From Streptomyces griseoluteus (GTDB lineage Bacteria; Actinomycetota; Actinomycetes; Streptomycetales; Streptomycetaceae): a DNA stretch of 64,000 nt. The stretch lies in contig JOBE01000016.1 of NCBI GenBank assembly GCA_000717735.1, positions 1 through 64,000 on the forward strand. The letters run 5' to 3'. Shown here piece after piece: positions 33,615-42,661 of this stretch. A model generated the notes under the pieces. It was not told the origin of the DNA, did no database searches, and was given only the letters and a program-made list of their open reading frames with translations. Position 1 is the first letter of the stretch, and every line of letters begins with the position of its first letter. The position numbers were made by a program, and so were the translations under genes.

Positions 33615-33767
33615 GTCCCGAACCTCCTGAGCGCACGGGGGCGCCGGCACGGCACCCCCGTGCCCTTTATACGAAGTTTCGGGCGTTTCCGCCGCTCCAG
33701 ACGTCGCTTCGGGCGACGGGCGCGACACCGGACGGGAGGCCACCCTGTCGCCGGGGGGCTGAGCGGG

Positions 33768-34985
33768 TCAGACGACGGTGACGGGATGGCGGACGACCGC
33801 GTCGAAGAGGTAGCCCTGGGTGTTGTGGACGGACCGCTCGGGCTGGGTGTTGCCGGCGGCGTCGGTGGTACGGGAGAGCAGGGTGACGGGCCCGGTGTGC
33901 CGCGGGCGCCACGGCACGCTCCAGCGGACCCAGCCGTCGCGCCGGGGCTCGTCGAGGAGCCGGGCCGGGCGCCAGTGGGCGCCGCCGTCGGTGGACACCT
34001 CCACCGTCCGCACCGGCGCCAGGGCGGACCAGGCGCGGCCGGTGAGCCGGTGGAGGCGGCCCGCCTCCAGGGTGGCGCCGAAGGCCGGCTGGTAGCCGGA
34101 CTTGACGGTCTGGCGGCTGATCGGGGCGCTGCCGCCGTCCGGGTGGGCGGCGCCGAAGAGCCGGTACCAGTCGGTGGACCAGGGCGAGCTGAGCGGCCGG
34201 GTGGAGACCTCGATGTCGCCGAGCCACTTGATCGAGGCGATGCCGACCCAGGAGGGCACGACGAGCCGGACCGGATGGCCGTGGTCGTACGGGAGGGGCT
34301 CGCCGTTCATCTCGTACGCGAGGATCACGTCGTCCAGCGCCTTGGCGACCGGCAGCGGGCGGCGCACCCGGCCGAAGTCGACGCCGCCGGAGACGTACGG
34401 GTCGTCGAGGCCGCGCGGCTGGAGGTCGGCGGCGTCCTGGGCGATCCCGGCGCGCCGGAGGACGTCGGAGAGGCGTGCACCGCGCCAGCGGGCGGCTCCT
34501 ACGGCGCCGAGGGTCCACGCGGTGCCCGTGACCGGTTCGCCCTGCTGGCTCGCGTAGAGGCTGCGGCCGTTTCCGGCGCACTCCATCAGGGCCGTACGGG
34601 TGACGGAGGGCAGGTCGCGGAGCTGCCCGTAGGTGAAGTGGACGGGGCTGCGGCCGTGGAGCCCGTCGCCCCAGAGGGTCAGTCGCCAGTCGGCGGCGTC
34701 GAGGACGGGGGTGGAGGTGTGGTTGCGGACGAAGAAGCGGTCGGCGGGGGTGAGGAGGCCGGTGTCCGCGAAGCCGTCGAACCGCGCCTCGGCGTTGGTG
34801 CCCCGGACGGTGAAGTGCTCGGCCGGGAGGGCCTTGACGATGCCCGGTGCGGCGAGGGAGCCGGTGCCGGCGGGTGCGGCGTACGCGGGCGCGGCGGAGG
34901 CGGCCCCGCCGAGCGCGGTGGCCGTGGGGCCCGCCGCGAGCAGCTTGAGCGGGGTGCGGCGGTCGGGCGCGGGCGGGTTCGGCAC
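33768..34985 (-). CDS. Sulfite oxidase-type molybdopterin oxidoreductase, Tat-exported
   Basis: 405 aa. The GTG start gives a twin-arginine signal (RRTPLKLLAAG, to about 50). The Moco domain has the molybdenum-ligand cysteine in ALMECAGNGRSLY, HGHPVRLVVPSWVG and KWLGDIEVS; the C-terminal third (about 290-400) is the Ig-like dimerisation domain. Family members oxidise sulfite or reduce methionine sulfoxide outside the membrane. GAGGAG lies four bases before the GTG. No heme subunit is adjacent. Confidence 0.9.
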   Translation of the reverse strand: MPNPPAPDRRTPLKLLAAGPTATALGGAASAAPAYAAPAGTGSLAAPGIVKALPAEHFTVRGTNAEARFDGFADTGLLTPADRFFVRNHTSTPVLDAADWRLTLWGDGLHGRSPVHFTYGQLRDLPSVTRTALMECAGNGRSLYASQQGEPVTGTAWTLGAVGAARWRGARLSDVLRRAGIAQDAADLQPRGLDDPYVSGGVDFGRVRRPLPVAKALDDVILAYEMNGEPLPYDHGHPVRLVVPSWVGIASIKWLGDIEVSTRPLSSPWSTDWYRLFGAAHPDGGSAPISRQTVKSGYQPAFGATLEAGRLHRLTGRAWSALAPVRTVEVSTDGGAHWRPARLLDEPRRDGWVRWSVPWRPRHTGPVTLLSRTTDAAGNTQPERSVHNTQGYLFDAVVRHPVTVV

Positions 34986-35122
34986 GGGGCTCCTCGGCAG
35001 ATGGGAGGCGGACCACCGGGCGGCGGCGCGCCGATCCCTGTTCACGGTGCTGCCACAGAAGGGTTCGCCAGGTCCGCCGGAACGGGGAGGCGCAGGTGGC
35101 GTCCTGCCGTCGACAATGCGGC

Positions 35123-35641
35123 ATGTCGATACGTGAAGCACTTCCCGAGGACGCGGCGGCCGTCGCCGCCGTGCACGTCCTGTCCTGGCGGGCCGCCTAC
35201 CGCGACCTGCTCCCCGCTCGCTATCTGGCCGCTCTGGACGTGGCGGAGCGCACCGCCGTGTGGCGCGCCCGGCTCGCGGCCCCGGACCGGCCCACGGTCC
35301 TGGTGGCGACGGGTTCGGGCGGGGAGGTGCTCGCCTTCTCCTGCTTCCGCGCCTGGCAGGGCGAGGGCCTGGACCCCCGGACGACGGGCGAGCTGGCGGC
35401 GCTCTACGCCCTGCCGGAGGCGTGGGGCACGGGGGTCGGGCGGGCGCTGCTCTCGGCGTCCACGGAGACGCTCGCGGCGGCCGGGTTCCGTACGGCGGCA
35501 CTGTGGGTGTTGGCGGGGAACGCGCGGGGGCGCCGGTTCTACGAGGCGGCGGGCTGGCGGCCGGACGGCGAGGCCGTCCGGGAGGAGACGGGAGGCCGTG
35601 TGCTCGACGAACTCCGCTACCGACGCGACCTGTTGACCTGA
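35123..35641 (+). CDS. GNAT family N-acetyltransferase
   Basis: 172 aa. Motif A is LPEAWGTGVGRALLSA (acetyl-CoA pyrophosphate loop), preceded by the LAALYA strand and followed by LWVLAGNARGRRFYEAAGW, a very typical GNAT end. ATG 35123 is chosen because the protein then begins SIREALPEDAAAVAAVH. Substrate unknown. Confidence 0.9.
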   Translation: MSIREALPEDAAAVAAVHVLSWRAAYRDLLPARYLAALDVAERTAVWRARLAAPDRPTVLVATGSGGEVLAFSCFRAWQGEGLDPRTTGELAALYALPEAWGTGVGRALLSASTETLAAAGFRTAALWVLAGNARGRRFYEAAGWRPDGEAVREETGGRVLDELRYRRDLLT

Positions 35642-35731
35642 ACCATGGTCCACATACCAAGACGCGGGTCTCATGATGCGACATGCGTGCGTACGGTGGT
35701 GGCACGCACCCGCACCGAGGGAGTCGCTTCC

Positions 35732-36577
35732 ATGACGCATGCCCCCGTCCCGTCCGCGCACGACGCGGCCCACGACACCGCCGTCTACACCCACGGGCAC
35801 CACGAGTCGGTCCTGCGCTCGCACAGCTGGCGGACCGCCGCCAACTCGGCGGCCTATCTGCTGCCCGCGCTGCGCCCCGGTCTCGACGTCCTGGACGTGG
35901 GCTGCGGGCCCGGCACCATCACCGCCGATCTGGCCGCGCTGGTCGCGCCGGGCCGGGTGACCGGCGTGGACGCGGCCGAGGGCGTCCTCGTCAACGCCCG
36001 CGCCGTGGCGGCCGAACGCGGTCTGGAGAACGTCGGGTTCGCCGTCGCCGACGTGCACGCCCTGGACTTCCCCGACGACTCCTTCGACGTCGTCCACGCC
36101 CACCAGGTGCTCCAGCACGTCGGCGACCCGGTACGGGCGCTGCGCGAGATGCGGCGGGTGTGCCGCCCCGGCGGGATCGTCGCGGCCCGCGACAGCGACT
36201 ACGGGGCCTTCGCCTGGTTCCCCGAACGGCCCGCGCTCGACGGGTGGCTGGACCTGTACCACCGGGTGGCCCGCGCCAACGGCGGCGAACCGGACGCCGG
36301 ACGACGCCTGTTCTCGTGGGCCCGGCAAGCCGGCTTCACCGACATCACGACGACGGCCGCCACCTGGTGCTTCGCCACCCCCGGGGAGCGGGCCTGGTGG
36401 AGCGGCCTGTGGGCGGACCGTACGACCGACTCCGGCTACGCCGACCTGGCCGTATCCGGAGGCCACGCCACCGGCGCCGAGCTGACGTCGATCGCGGAGG
36501 CGTGGCGGGAGTGGGGCGGCCGGGAGGACGCCTGGTTCATGGTCCCGCACGGCGAGATCCTGTGCCGGGTGTCCTGA
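35732..36577 (+). CDS. Class I SAM-dependent methyltransferase (UbiE/COQ5-like)
   Basis: 281 aa. Motif I VLDVGCGPGT at 53-62, the acidic TGVDAAEG loop, HAHQVLQHVGDP and RRVCRPGGIVAARDSDYGAFAWFP are clear marks of this group. The C-terminus has the ENGAGREDAW-like segment WGGREDAWFMVPHGEILCRV. ATG with AGGGAG upstream. Small-molecule substrate unknown. Confidence 0.9.
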   Translation: MTHAPVPSAHDAAHDTAVYTHGHHESVLRSHSWRTAANSAAYLLPALRPGLDVLDVGCGPGTITADLAALVAPGRVTGVDAAEGVLVNARAVAAERGLENVGFAVADVHALDFPDDSFDVVHAHQVLQHVGDPVRALREMRRVCRPGGIVAARDSDYGAFAWFPERPALDGWLDLYHRVARANGGEPDAGRRLFSWARQAGFTDITTTAATWCFATPGERAWWSGLWADRTTDSGYADLAVSGGHATGAELTSIAEAWREWGGREDAWFMVPHGEILCRVS

Positions 36578-36824
36578 TGAGCGACCCGACCGCCTCGGCC
36601 GCCCGATCCCAACGGGGCCGCGGGCAGCGTCAGTACGGCACGTCGTACGGTCGTCATCGCCCCGTCGAACACGCCGGAGGCCGTCCTGACCAGGGGATCT
36701 CCGCGACAAGGACGGGCCGGGGCGGCCCGGATATTCCCGGCGGCGGGCGCCGCGCGGCCGTACTGTGGACGGTCGGCGCCCGCCGCCCGGCGGCCGGGGA
36801 TCAGTGGTGCAGGGAGTACGCGGA

Positions 36825-37157
36825 ATGGGCACGCAGCACACCTACCGGGTCATCGTGCGCGGCACGTTCGACGGTCTGTCCGAGGAGAGCCGGTCCCGGC
36901 TGCTCGCCGAGGTGGACGCGCACGGGCTCACGGCGATGCAGTTCACCGAGGAGGGCTCGCTGTCCTACGACCGGACGCCGAAGCACTTCTCGTACCGGCT
37001 GGTCGTCGTCTCCGACGCCGAGGACGGCGACGAGATGGCGGGCGCGCTCGCGGAGGACCGGGTGGAGACCGCGCTGAGGGAACTCGGTCACGGGTACAAG
37101 GCGCTGCGGTCGGCGGTGACCGACCTCGACACGATGAAGATCAACTACAAGCGCTGA
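36825..37157 (+). CDS. Small conserved protein (DUF6204-like)
   Basis: 110 aa. The sequence MGTQHTYRVIVRGTFDG, then FTEEGSLSYDRTPKHFSYR and a C-terminal DLDTMKINYKR matches from memory the actinobacterial DUF6204 group. No known activity. Its tail overlaps the convergent acetyltransferase gene by 13 bases. ATG 36825 is preferred over upstream frames without conserved sequence. Confidence 0.7.
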   Translation: MGTQHTYRVIVRGTFDGLSEESRSRLLAEVDAHGLTAMQFTEEGSLSYDRTPKHFSYRLVVVSDAEDGDEMAGALAEDRVETALRELGHGYKALRSAVTDLDTMKINYKR

Positions 37158-37741
37158 CGAGGGCTGTCGGGCTCCGGCCAGGTCTCGGGCTGGCGCTCCG
37201 GTTCGGGAGCGGTGACCGCCCAGCGTTCGTGGTCGCGCCAGGCCCCGTCGATGAACAGCATCGCGGGCGAGAACCCCTCCAGGCGGAAACCCGCGCGGCG
37301 GACGAGCGCGCGGGACGCGAGGTTGCCCGGCTGGATGTTCGCCTCCAGACGGTGCAGGTCCAGGGGCCCGAAGGCGTACGCGATCAGCACCCCGAGGGCC
37401 TCGGTGAACAGGCCGCGGCCGGCCGCGTGCGCGAAGGCGCCGTAGCCGAGGGCGCCGCTGCGGAAGGCGCCGCGGACGATGTTGTTGATGTTGACGAATC
37501 CGGCGATCGCGCCGTCCGCTTCACGGTCGCACACCAGGTAGCCGGCGCGCGCCGGATCCCCGGTCAGGGTGGCCGCGTAGGTCCGGTACGTCTCCGTCGT
37601 GCACGGCGGGAAGAGCCAGGGCCGGTGGAGCTCCCGGCTCTCCCGGGCCCGTGCGGTGAACTCCTCGGTGTCGTGGAGGGAGAAGGCGCGCAGGCCCACG
37701 CGGGGCCCCACGGCGAGGTACCGGCCGGGCTCTTCGGACAT
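37145..37741 (-). CDS. GNAT acetyltransferase (RimJ/RimL-like)
   Basis: 198 aa. RimJ/L-type GNAT with RARESRELHRPWLFPP, INNIVRGAFRSGALGYGAFAHAAGRGLFTEAL (acetyl-CoA loop) and LHRLEANIQPGNLASRALVRRAGFRLEG, the classical end of ribosomal-protein N-acetyltransferases and their relatives. The real substrate may be a protein N-terminus or an antibiotic. Convergent overlap with the DUF6204-like gene. Confidence 0.9.
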   Translation of the reverse strand: MSEEPGRYLAVGPRVGLRAFSLHDTEEFTARARESRELHRPWLFPPCTTETYRTYAATLTGDPARAGYLVCDREADGAIAGFVNINNIVRGAFRSGALGYGAFAHAAGRGLFTEALGVLIAYAFGPLDLHRLEANIQPGNLASRALVRRAGFRLEGFSPAMLFIDGAWRDHERWAVTAPEPERQPETWPEPDSPRQRL

Positions 37742-37828
37742 CCGGCCAGTCTATGCCGGGCGCGGGAGCGGGGCCGGGTCCCGGGCCGCAGCCAGGGCTG
37801 CATCCGGCCCGCATCCGGGGCCGGTCCC

Positions 37829-38179
37829 TCAGCGGCGGGCCGTCCGCACCCGGGGCGGGCAGGTCTCGCCCTTCCGTACGACTCCGATCATGACGGTGGT
37901 CCGGCGGTCGAAGTCCGTACCCGCCGCCGGGTACTGCGTGCAGACCTCCCACCTCGGCGGCCAGAGCACCCGCCGGTCCCGGCCGCTGACGTCGTGGACG
38001 TCGAGCCGGGTGCGGCGGTCGAGCCGGATGAAGACCTGCCACAGTCCCCGGCCCAGGAAATCGGGCACGGGACGGGTGCGGGCCCCGTCGTCGGCCGCGG
38101 CGGTCTCCTCGGCGGAGGCGACGGCGACGGCGGCGAGCGCGAGGACGGCGCCCGCGCCCACGACGGCCCGCCGCCTCAC
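37829..38179 (-). CDS. Secreted PASTA-like domain protein
   Basis: 116 aa. Signal peptide 1-23 (VRRRAVVGAGAVLALAAVAV), then a short linker and a single PASTA-like domain VPDFLGRGLWQVF with the CTQYPAAGTDF core. PASTA domains bind peptidoglycan or lipid II. The GTG start overlaps the stop of the LapA-like gene (38176), so both are co-translated. Confidence 0.72.
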   Translation of the reverse strand: MRRRAVVGAGAVLALAAVAVASAEETAAADDGARTRPVPDFLGRGLWQVFIRLDRRTRLDVHDVSGRDRRVLWPPRWEVCTQYPAAGTDFDRRTTVMIGVVRKGETCPPRVRTARR

Positions 38180-38427
38180 TTCCGCCTCCGGGCGGCGACG
38201 TAGAAACCGCAGGCCGCGCCGAGGATCGCGGTCGCGAGGAGCGCCAGGTAGAGCGGCATGGTGACCTCGGGGATCAGGATGCGGATCTTGACGTCGCCGG
38301 TGTTCTCGAAGATGAAGATCAGGGTGACGGCCGCGAGAAGGGCCATCCCGACGCGGCCCGGGGTGAGGGACGCGGTGAACCCGGATCTTCCCCCGCCCGA
38401 TGTCCGTGACGTGTCCTTGGGACTCAT
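38176..38427 (-). CDS. LapA-domain (lipopolysaccharide assembly protein A-like) membrane protein
   Basis: 83 aa. A short hydrophilic start, two membrane helices (about 28-44 and 55-77) and the segment FIFENTGDVKIRILIPEVTMPLYLAL typical of LapA-type proteins, ending in AARRRK. In Gram-positive bacteria its role is unknown. It starts 114 bases before the GntR operator region and is translationally coupled to the PASTA-like gene. Confidence 0.75.
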   Translation of the reverse strand: MSPKDTSRTSGGGRSGFTASLTPGRVGMALLAAVTLIFIFENTGDVKIRILIPEVTMPLYLALLATAILGAACGFYVAARRRK

Positions 38428-38540
38428 GCCCGGCCCTCTCCTCCGTCGTGGTGCCGTCGGTCGTACCCGGCCACCGCCGTGGGACCAGAATGGGGTGGGC
38501 GGGCCTTCTCCGTGACGGCGAGCGCATCCGTACGGGTGAC

Positions 38541-38551
38541 TTGTCAGACAA
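38541..38551. promoter_or_regulatory. Palindrome TTGTC-A-GACAA upstream of the GntR gene
   Basis: Perfect 5-bp arms around one base, with context ACTTGTCAGACAAC. It lies in the divergent region between LapA-like gene and GntR gene and overlaps a possible -35 (TTGTCA) that has TACCGT at 38562-38567 as -10. The same sequence with T in the middle recurs in the start of adenosine deaminase at 39577. Confidence 0.65.
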
Positions 38552-38607
38552 CGCGGGCGGCTACCGTGGGTGCCGGACATCGGCGGGAACGAGACGAGGA
38601 GCGGCCC

Positions 38608-39390
38608 GTGGCGGTCAGCGGACAGCGGCGGCGACCGGTCGTGGCGCTCTACGAGCGGATCGCGGACGCCGTCCACGACGGCACCTATCCGCCGGGCTCG
38701 ACGCTCCCCTCGGAGCCGAAGCTCGCCGCCGAGCTCGGCGTGAGCCGGCCGGCCCTGCGCGAGGCGCTGCTGCTGCTCCAGGAGGACGGTCTGCTCACCG
38801 TACGGCGCGGGGTGGGGCGCACCGTCAACGACCGGCCGCCGCGGCGCGGTTTCGAGCACGTGCAGCCGCTGGAGGAGCTGATCGGAGCGGGGACGCCGCT
38901 GCGGGTGCGGGCGCTGCTGCGGACGGTCGAGGAACCCACGGACTTCACGACCCAGCACCTGCTCGCTCCGGCCCGTGCCGAGCTGCGGTTCTGGGAGTCC
39001 GTGCTGACCGGGGAGGGTACGGCGGCGGCGCTGAGCCATGAGTGGGCGGCGGCCGACGAGCTGCTCGACCGGGTGCATCCGGAGTTCGCGCAGGCCCTGC
39101 GGGCGGCGGAGACGGACGCCCGGCCGCCGACCGGGGGCGCCGGGCGCGGTCCCGCGGTCTCCATGCTCGCGGTCCTCGTCGCCGCCTCGCGCGAGACGGC
39201 TCTGAGCGCGCACAGCGGGATCACGGCGACGCTGCTCGGGCGGCGGCGCGGGGAGCAGCTGGGGCGCCCGGCGGACACCCCCGCCGTCCTGGTCACCCAG
39301 GTCGTCCGGGTCGGCGAGGTCCCGGTCCTGGCGGCCAAGCACATGCTCCCGACGGGCGCTCCCGCCCTGCCGGTGCTGCAGTCCCACTGA
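38608..39390 (+). CDS. GntR family transcriptional regulator
   Basis: 260 aa. Winged helix (about 10-70: LYERIADAVHDGTYPPGSTLPSE, then GVSRPALREALLLLQEDGLLTVRRGVGRTV). The C-terminal part (from 90) looks like a UTRA-type ligand domain that in HutC-type members binds small metabolites. GTG 38608 has GAGGAG six bases upstream. A palindrome upstream and the same palindrome at the start of the next gene (adenosine deaminase) suggest it represses both itself and add, and may sense a purine or related ligand. Confidence 0.87.
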   Translation: MAVSGQRRRPVVALYERIADAVHDGTYPPGSTLPSEPKLAAELGVSRPALREALLLLQEDGLLTVRRGVGRTVNDRPPRRGFEHVQPLEELIGAGTPLRVRALLRTVEEPTDFTTQHLLAPARAELRFWESVLTGEGTAAALSHEWAAADELLDRVHPEFAQALRAAETDARPPTGGAGRGPAVSMLAVLVAASRETALSAHSGITATLLGRRRGEQLGRPADTPAVLVTQVVRVGEVPVLAAKHMLPTGAPALPVLQSH

Positions 39391-39462
39391 GCACCGCCGC
39401 TCCGTGGGAACGTCCCGGGGGCAGTGCCCGGGACCGTCAGGACACCCGGCGCACGGCCGGCC

Positions 39463-39521
39463 CTGACACCCGACGCACGGCAGGACCTGACACCCACGCA
39501 CGGCAGGACCTGACACCCGCG
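39463..39521. repeat. Tandem repeat of about 24 bp between GntR and add
   Basis: Units of CTGACACCC followed by CGACGCACGGCAGGAC occur at 39463-39486 (24 bp) and 39487-39509 (23 bp), with a partial third copy from 39510 and a diverged copy before 39463. It lies in the gap before the adenosine deaminase promoter. Confidence 0.8.
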
Positions 39522-39556
39522 TAAGGCCCGTCACAGCGTCCCCCTCCGCCGTGGCG

Positions 39557-39587
39557 TACACTTCCCCGCCATGCACTTGTCTGACAA
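39557..39587 (+). promoter_or_regulatory. Leaderless promoter and palindrome at adenosine deaminase start
   Basis: TACACT at 39557-39562 is a good -10 whose start site would fall at about 39569-39571, on the ATG itself, and no ribosome binding site precedes the ATG, so the mRNA is probably leaderless. The palindrome TTGTC-T-GACAA (39577-39587) covers codons 3-6. It is the twin of the site at 38541 and is placed to block RNA polymerase just after initiation. Confidence 0.6.
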
Positions 39588-40659
39588 CCCTGCCACGCCT
39601 GCCGCCGCCACCGTCTCCGAGTGGATCCGCCGGGCCCCCAAGGCCGTCCTGCACGACCACCTCGACGGCGGGCTGCGCCCCGCGACCATCATCGAGCTGG
39701 CACGGGAGTGCGGCTACACCGCGCTGCCGACCGAGGACCCGGCCGCGCTCGCGGTCTGGTTCCGGGACGCCGCCGACTCCGGTTCGCTTGAGCGCTACCT
39801 GGAGACCTTCGCCCACACCTGCGCGGTCATGCAGACCCGCGAGGCGCTCACGCGCATCGCGGCCGAGTGCGCCGAGGACCTGGCGGCGGACGGTGTCGTC
39901 TACGCGGAGATCCGCTACGCCCCCGAGCAGCACCTGGAGGGCGGGCTGACCCTCGACGAGGTCGTCGTGGCGGTCAACGACGGCTTCCGCGAGGGCGAGC
40001 GCCGCTCCGGCGGCCGGATCACCGTCCGCACCCTCCTCACCGGCATGCGCCACACGGACCGCTCGCTCGAGATAGCGGAGCTGACGGTCGCGCACCGGGA
40101 CAACGGCGTCGCCGGCTTCGACATCGCGGGCGGCGAGATCGGCAACCCGCCCGCCCGGCACCTCCCCGCCTTCCAGCACCTGAAGCGGGAGAACTGCCAC
40201 TTCACGATCCACGCGGGCGAGGCCGTCGGCGCCGAGTCGATCCACGAGGCCGTGCAGGTCTGCGGCACCGAGCGGATCGGGCACGGCGTGCGGATCACGG
40301 ACGACATCGCCGAGGACGGCACCCTGGGCCGGCTGGCCTCGTACGTCCGGGACAACCGCATCGCCCTGGAGGTCTGCCCGACCTCCAACCTCCAGACCGG
40401 CGCGGCGAAGGACTACGCCTCGCACCCGATCGACGAGCTGCGCCGCCTCGGCTTCCGGATCACGCTCAACACGGACAACCGGCTGGTCTCCGGCACCACC
40501 ATGAGCGAGGAGTTCCAGCACATGGTGGACGCCTTCGGGTACGGCCCCGAGGTCTTCGAGGAGTTCACGGTCGCCGCCCTGGAGGCCGCCTTCCTGCCGC
40601 TGCCGGAGCGGCAGCGGCTGATCGACGAGGTCGTCCGCCCGGGGTACGCGGCGCTCTGA
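39571..40659 (+). CDS. add: Adenosine deaminase
   Basis: 362 aa. The zinc-binding pair is His28-x-His30 (VLHDHLDGG), with HAGEAVG (catalytic Glu), RIGHGVRI and [12 protein letters not shown] (Asp for zinc). The order fits adenosine deaminase rather than adenine deaminase or AMP deaminase. It hydrolyses adenosine to inosine in purine salvage. The first codons carry an operator-like palindrome shared with the GntR gene upstream. It is convergent with the CocE-type gene. Confidence 0.94.
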   Translation: MHLSDNPATPAAATVSEWIRRAPKAVLHDHLDGGLRPATIIELARECGYTALPTEDPAALAVWFRDAADSGSLERYLETFAHTCAVMQTREALTRIAAECAEDLAADGVVYAEIRYAPEQHLEGGLTLDEVVVAVNDGFREGERRSGGRITVRTLLTGMRHTDRSLEIAELTVAHRDNGVAGFDIAGGEIGNPPARHLPAFQHLKRENCHFTIHAGEAVGAESIHEAVQVCGTERIGHGVRITDDIAEDGTLGRLASYVRDNRIALEVCPTSNLQTGAAKDYASHPIDELRRLGFRITLNTDNRLVSGTTMSEEFQHMVDAFGYGPEVFEEFTVAALEAAFLPLPERQRLIDEVVRPGYAAL

Positions 40660-40672
40660 CCCTGGTCGGGCC

Positions 40673-42493
40673 TCAGCCCACCCGCCCCCGCACCAGGGGC
40701 AGTTCGAGCGTCCCCGTGTCCTCGGGGGCGCTGACGACGGTCACCGGCTTGACGCCCCGGTTGCCGGCGTACGCCGTGTCGCTCGCCGCGATCACCAGCT
40801 CCAGCCGGTGGCCGGTCTCGTAGCGGTGGACGACGGCGGGCAGCTCGACGGTGAACGGGCGGGTGACGTCCGGCACCCGCACCGGGGCGACAAGGCGGTT
40901 GACCAGGGTCTTGGTGCCGTCGGGCGCGATGTCGTAGAGCTTGGCGAAGAGCACGAGCTTGTCGGAGGCGTCGCCGGACTCCTGGACCCGCTCGGTCGCC
41001 GGGGAGACCACCTTCAGGGTGGCCTTCGGCGCGCCGACCAGGTCGACCGGCGCGGTGAGCGGCGCGCTGGTCCAGCCGAGGTGGGTGCCGGGGGTGTCGT
41101 ACGGCCGCCGGTCGGCGAGGCCGATCATGCCGGCGAGCGAGGACTCCGAATGGCTCGTCGGGAAAAGCCAGTTGCTGTACCAGCGGGAGCCCCGGGCCAC
41201 CTTCGTGCGGTTGTCGACGAGCTTGCCGTCGCCGGAGAGGTACAGCCGCTGGCTGAGCGCCGGGACCCTGGACGCCGTGCCGTAGTCGCCCTGCCAGTCG
41301 CGGAACCAGGCGAAGGCGGGGCCGGTGTCCGCGGTCGGGTCCTTCCGCAGGTGACGGTCGAACCAGCCGAGGACGCGCCGCCCGACGTAGCTGCCCTCCA
41401 GATCGCCCTTCGTGAAGTCGAGTTCACCGGGCCGCTGTCCCCCGCTGTGGCCCCAGGACTGCCAGATCATCCCGGTGTCGACGCCGCGCTCGCGCAACCG
41501 GTCGTAGGTGGCCCGTGCCTCGTTGAGGGTGAAGAGGGTGTCGGCCTGGCCCTGGACGAGGAGCGTGGGGGCGGTGATCCGGTCCACGTACGAGACCGGG
41601 GAGACGCTGCGGGCGTAGGCGAGCATCTTCTCGGTCTCGGCCTTCGGGTAGCGGCCCGAGTTGAGGAGCCGCACGGTGTCGCAGGCGTCGCTGACGAAGT
41701 GCAGACAGCCGAGCGAGTTGATCCGGCTGGGGTCGAGGGAGGGGACGAGCAGCGGCTGCCCCTCGCCCATCAGGTAGAAGCCGTTGGCCCACTGCCATTT
41801 GAAGACGCCGGGCGTGGCACGGTCCGCGGCGTTGGGGGCGAGGGAGTACGCGAGGTCGTTCCAGGTGATCAGGGGGACGAGGGCGTCGATCCGCCGGTCG
41901 ACGGAGGCGGCGGCGAGCTGCACGGCCCCTCCGTAGGAGCCGCCGATCATGCCGACGCGCGGGTCGTCCGCGCCGTCCCGGGTGACGAAGTCGGCGCGGG
42001 TTCCGTCGTCCGCCGCCAGGTTGCCGGCGAGGAAGTCGACGAGTCGGGCGGCGACGCGGCCGTCGATCTCCGGGTCGTCGAGGGAGATCAGGCAGCCGGA
42101 CTTCCCGAACCCGAGGCCGGAGTAGACGAGCCCGACGTAGCCGCGGGCGGCGAACGCCTTGCCGATGGCGTCGGTGGAGCCGTCGCTCTTGCTGCCGCCG
42201 AAGCCGTTGGTGGCGAGGACGGCGGGTGCGGGACGGGCGGCGTCCACACCCGCCGGCCGGTAGAGGTCGGCATCGACGGCGCAACTCCGGCCGCCCGCCC
42301 GGACGGTGAACCGGAGCGGGGTGACGGTGTACGTTCCGGTGCCGCTGTCCGTCTCCGCTCCGGTCGCGGGCGCGGCAGGAACCGGAGGCGCGGCGAGAGC
42401 CGGGGGCACTGCCAGGGCCAGGGGCGCGGCGAGCGCGGCCGCACCGGCCACGAGCGCGAGGGCCTTGCGGGGGCGGGGCACGGCACGGGACAC
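40673..42493 (-). CDS. Secreted CocE/NonD (S15, X-Pro dipeptidyl-peptidase-like) hydrolase
   Basis: 606 aa. GTG 42493 with GGAGG five bases upstream gives a signal peptide (about 1-35, LALVAGAAALAAPLALAV). The alpha/beta hydrolase core has Ser in GMIGGSYGG, Asp in LVQGQADTLF and His in WQSWGHSGG; the C-terminal jelly-roll domain (from about 420, YLSGDGKLV...VELPAVVHRYETGHRLEL) is the S15 type. Substrates are Xaa-Pro peptides or esters such as cocaine. A 34-bp palindrome is right upstream of the start, so expression is strongly controlled by an unidentified regulator. Confidence 0.88.
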   Translation of the reverse strand: MSRAVPRPRKALALVAGAAALAAPLALAVPPALAAPPVPAAPATGAETDSGTGTYTVTPLRFTVRAGGRSCAVDADLYRPAGVDAARPAPAVLATNGFGGSKSDGSTDAIGKAFAARGYVGLVYSGLGFGKSGCLISLDDPEIDGRVAARLVDFLAGNLAADDGTRADFVTRDGADDPRVGMIGGSYGGAVQLAAASVDRRIDALVPLITWNDLAYSLAPNAADRATPGVFKWQWANGFYLMGEGQPLLVPSLDPSRINSLGCLHFVSDACDTVRLLNSGRYPKAETEKMLAYARSVSPVSYVDRITAPTLLVQGQADTLFTLNEARATYDRLRERGVDTGMIWQSWGHSGGQRPGELDFTKGDLEGSYVGRRVLGWFDRHLRKDPTADTGPAFAWFRDWQGDYGTASRVPALSQRLYLSGDGKLVDNRTKVARGSRWYSNWLFPTSHSESSLAGMIGLADRRPYDTPGTHLGWTSAPLTAPVDLVGAPKATLKVVSPATERVQESGDASDKLVLFAKLYDIAPDGTKTLVNRLVAPVRVPDVTRPFTVELPAVVHRYETGHRLELVIAASDTAYAGNRGVKPVTVVSAPEDTGTLELPLVRGRVG

Positions 42494-42524
42494 AGGGACC
42501 TCCACGCTGAGGACGACGCCGAAG

Positions 42525-42558
42525 GCCTGGGTACCTACCGACTGGTAGGTACCCAGGC
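42525..42558. promoter_or_regulatory. 34-bp palindrome, TetR-type operator of the CocE-like gene
   Basis: Arms GCCTGGGTACCTACC (42525-42539) and GGTAGGTACCCAGGC (42544-42558), perfect over 15 bp, spacer GACT. It lies 32 bases upstream of the CocE-like gene start. The core TACCTACCGACTGGTAGGTA resembles TetR-family operators. No TetR gene is adjacent, so the regulator acts from elsewhere. Confidence 0.8.
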
Positions 42559-42661
42559 AGCGCCCATGCTGTGACACGTGTCAGAGCCCGTCAATCCGCC
42601 GAACGAAGGTTGTTGACGGAGATTCAGTGAAGACCGCGCGCCCGGGGGCCCGGCACTCGGT

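Noticed and set aside
32670..35636. 988-aa plus-strand frame over the aminotransferase-like and sulfite oxidase genes
   Set aside because: Continuous Gly/Asp/Glu-rich antisense frame typical of high-GC DNA; the minus-strand genes have clear motifs.
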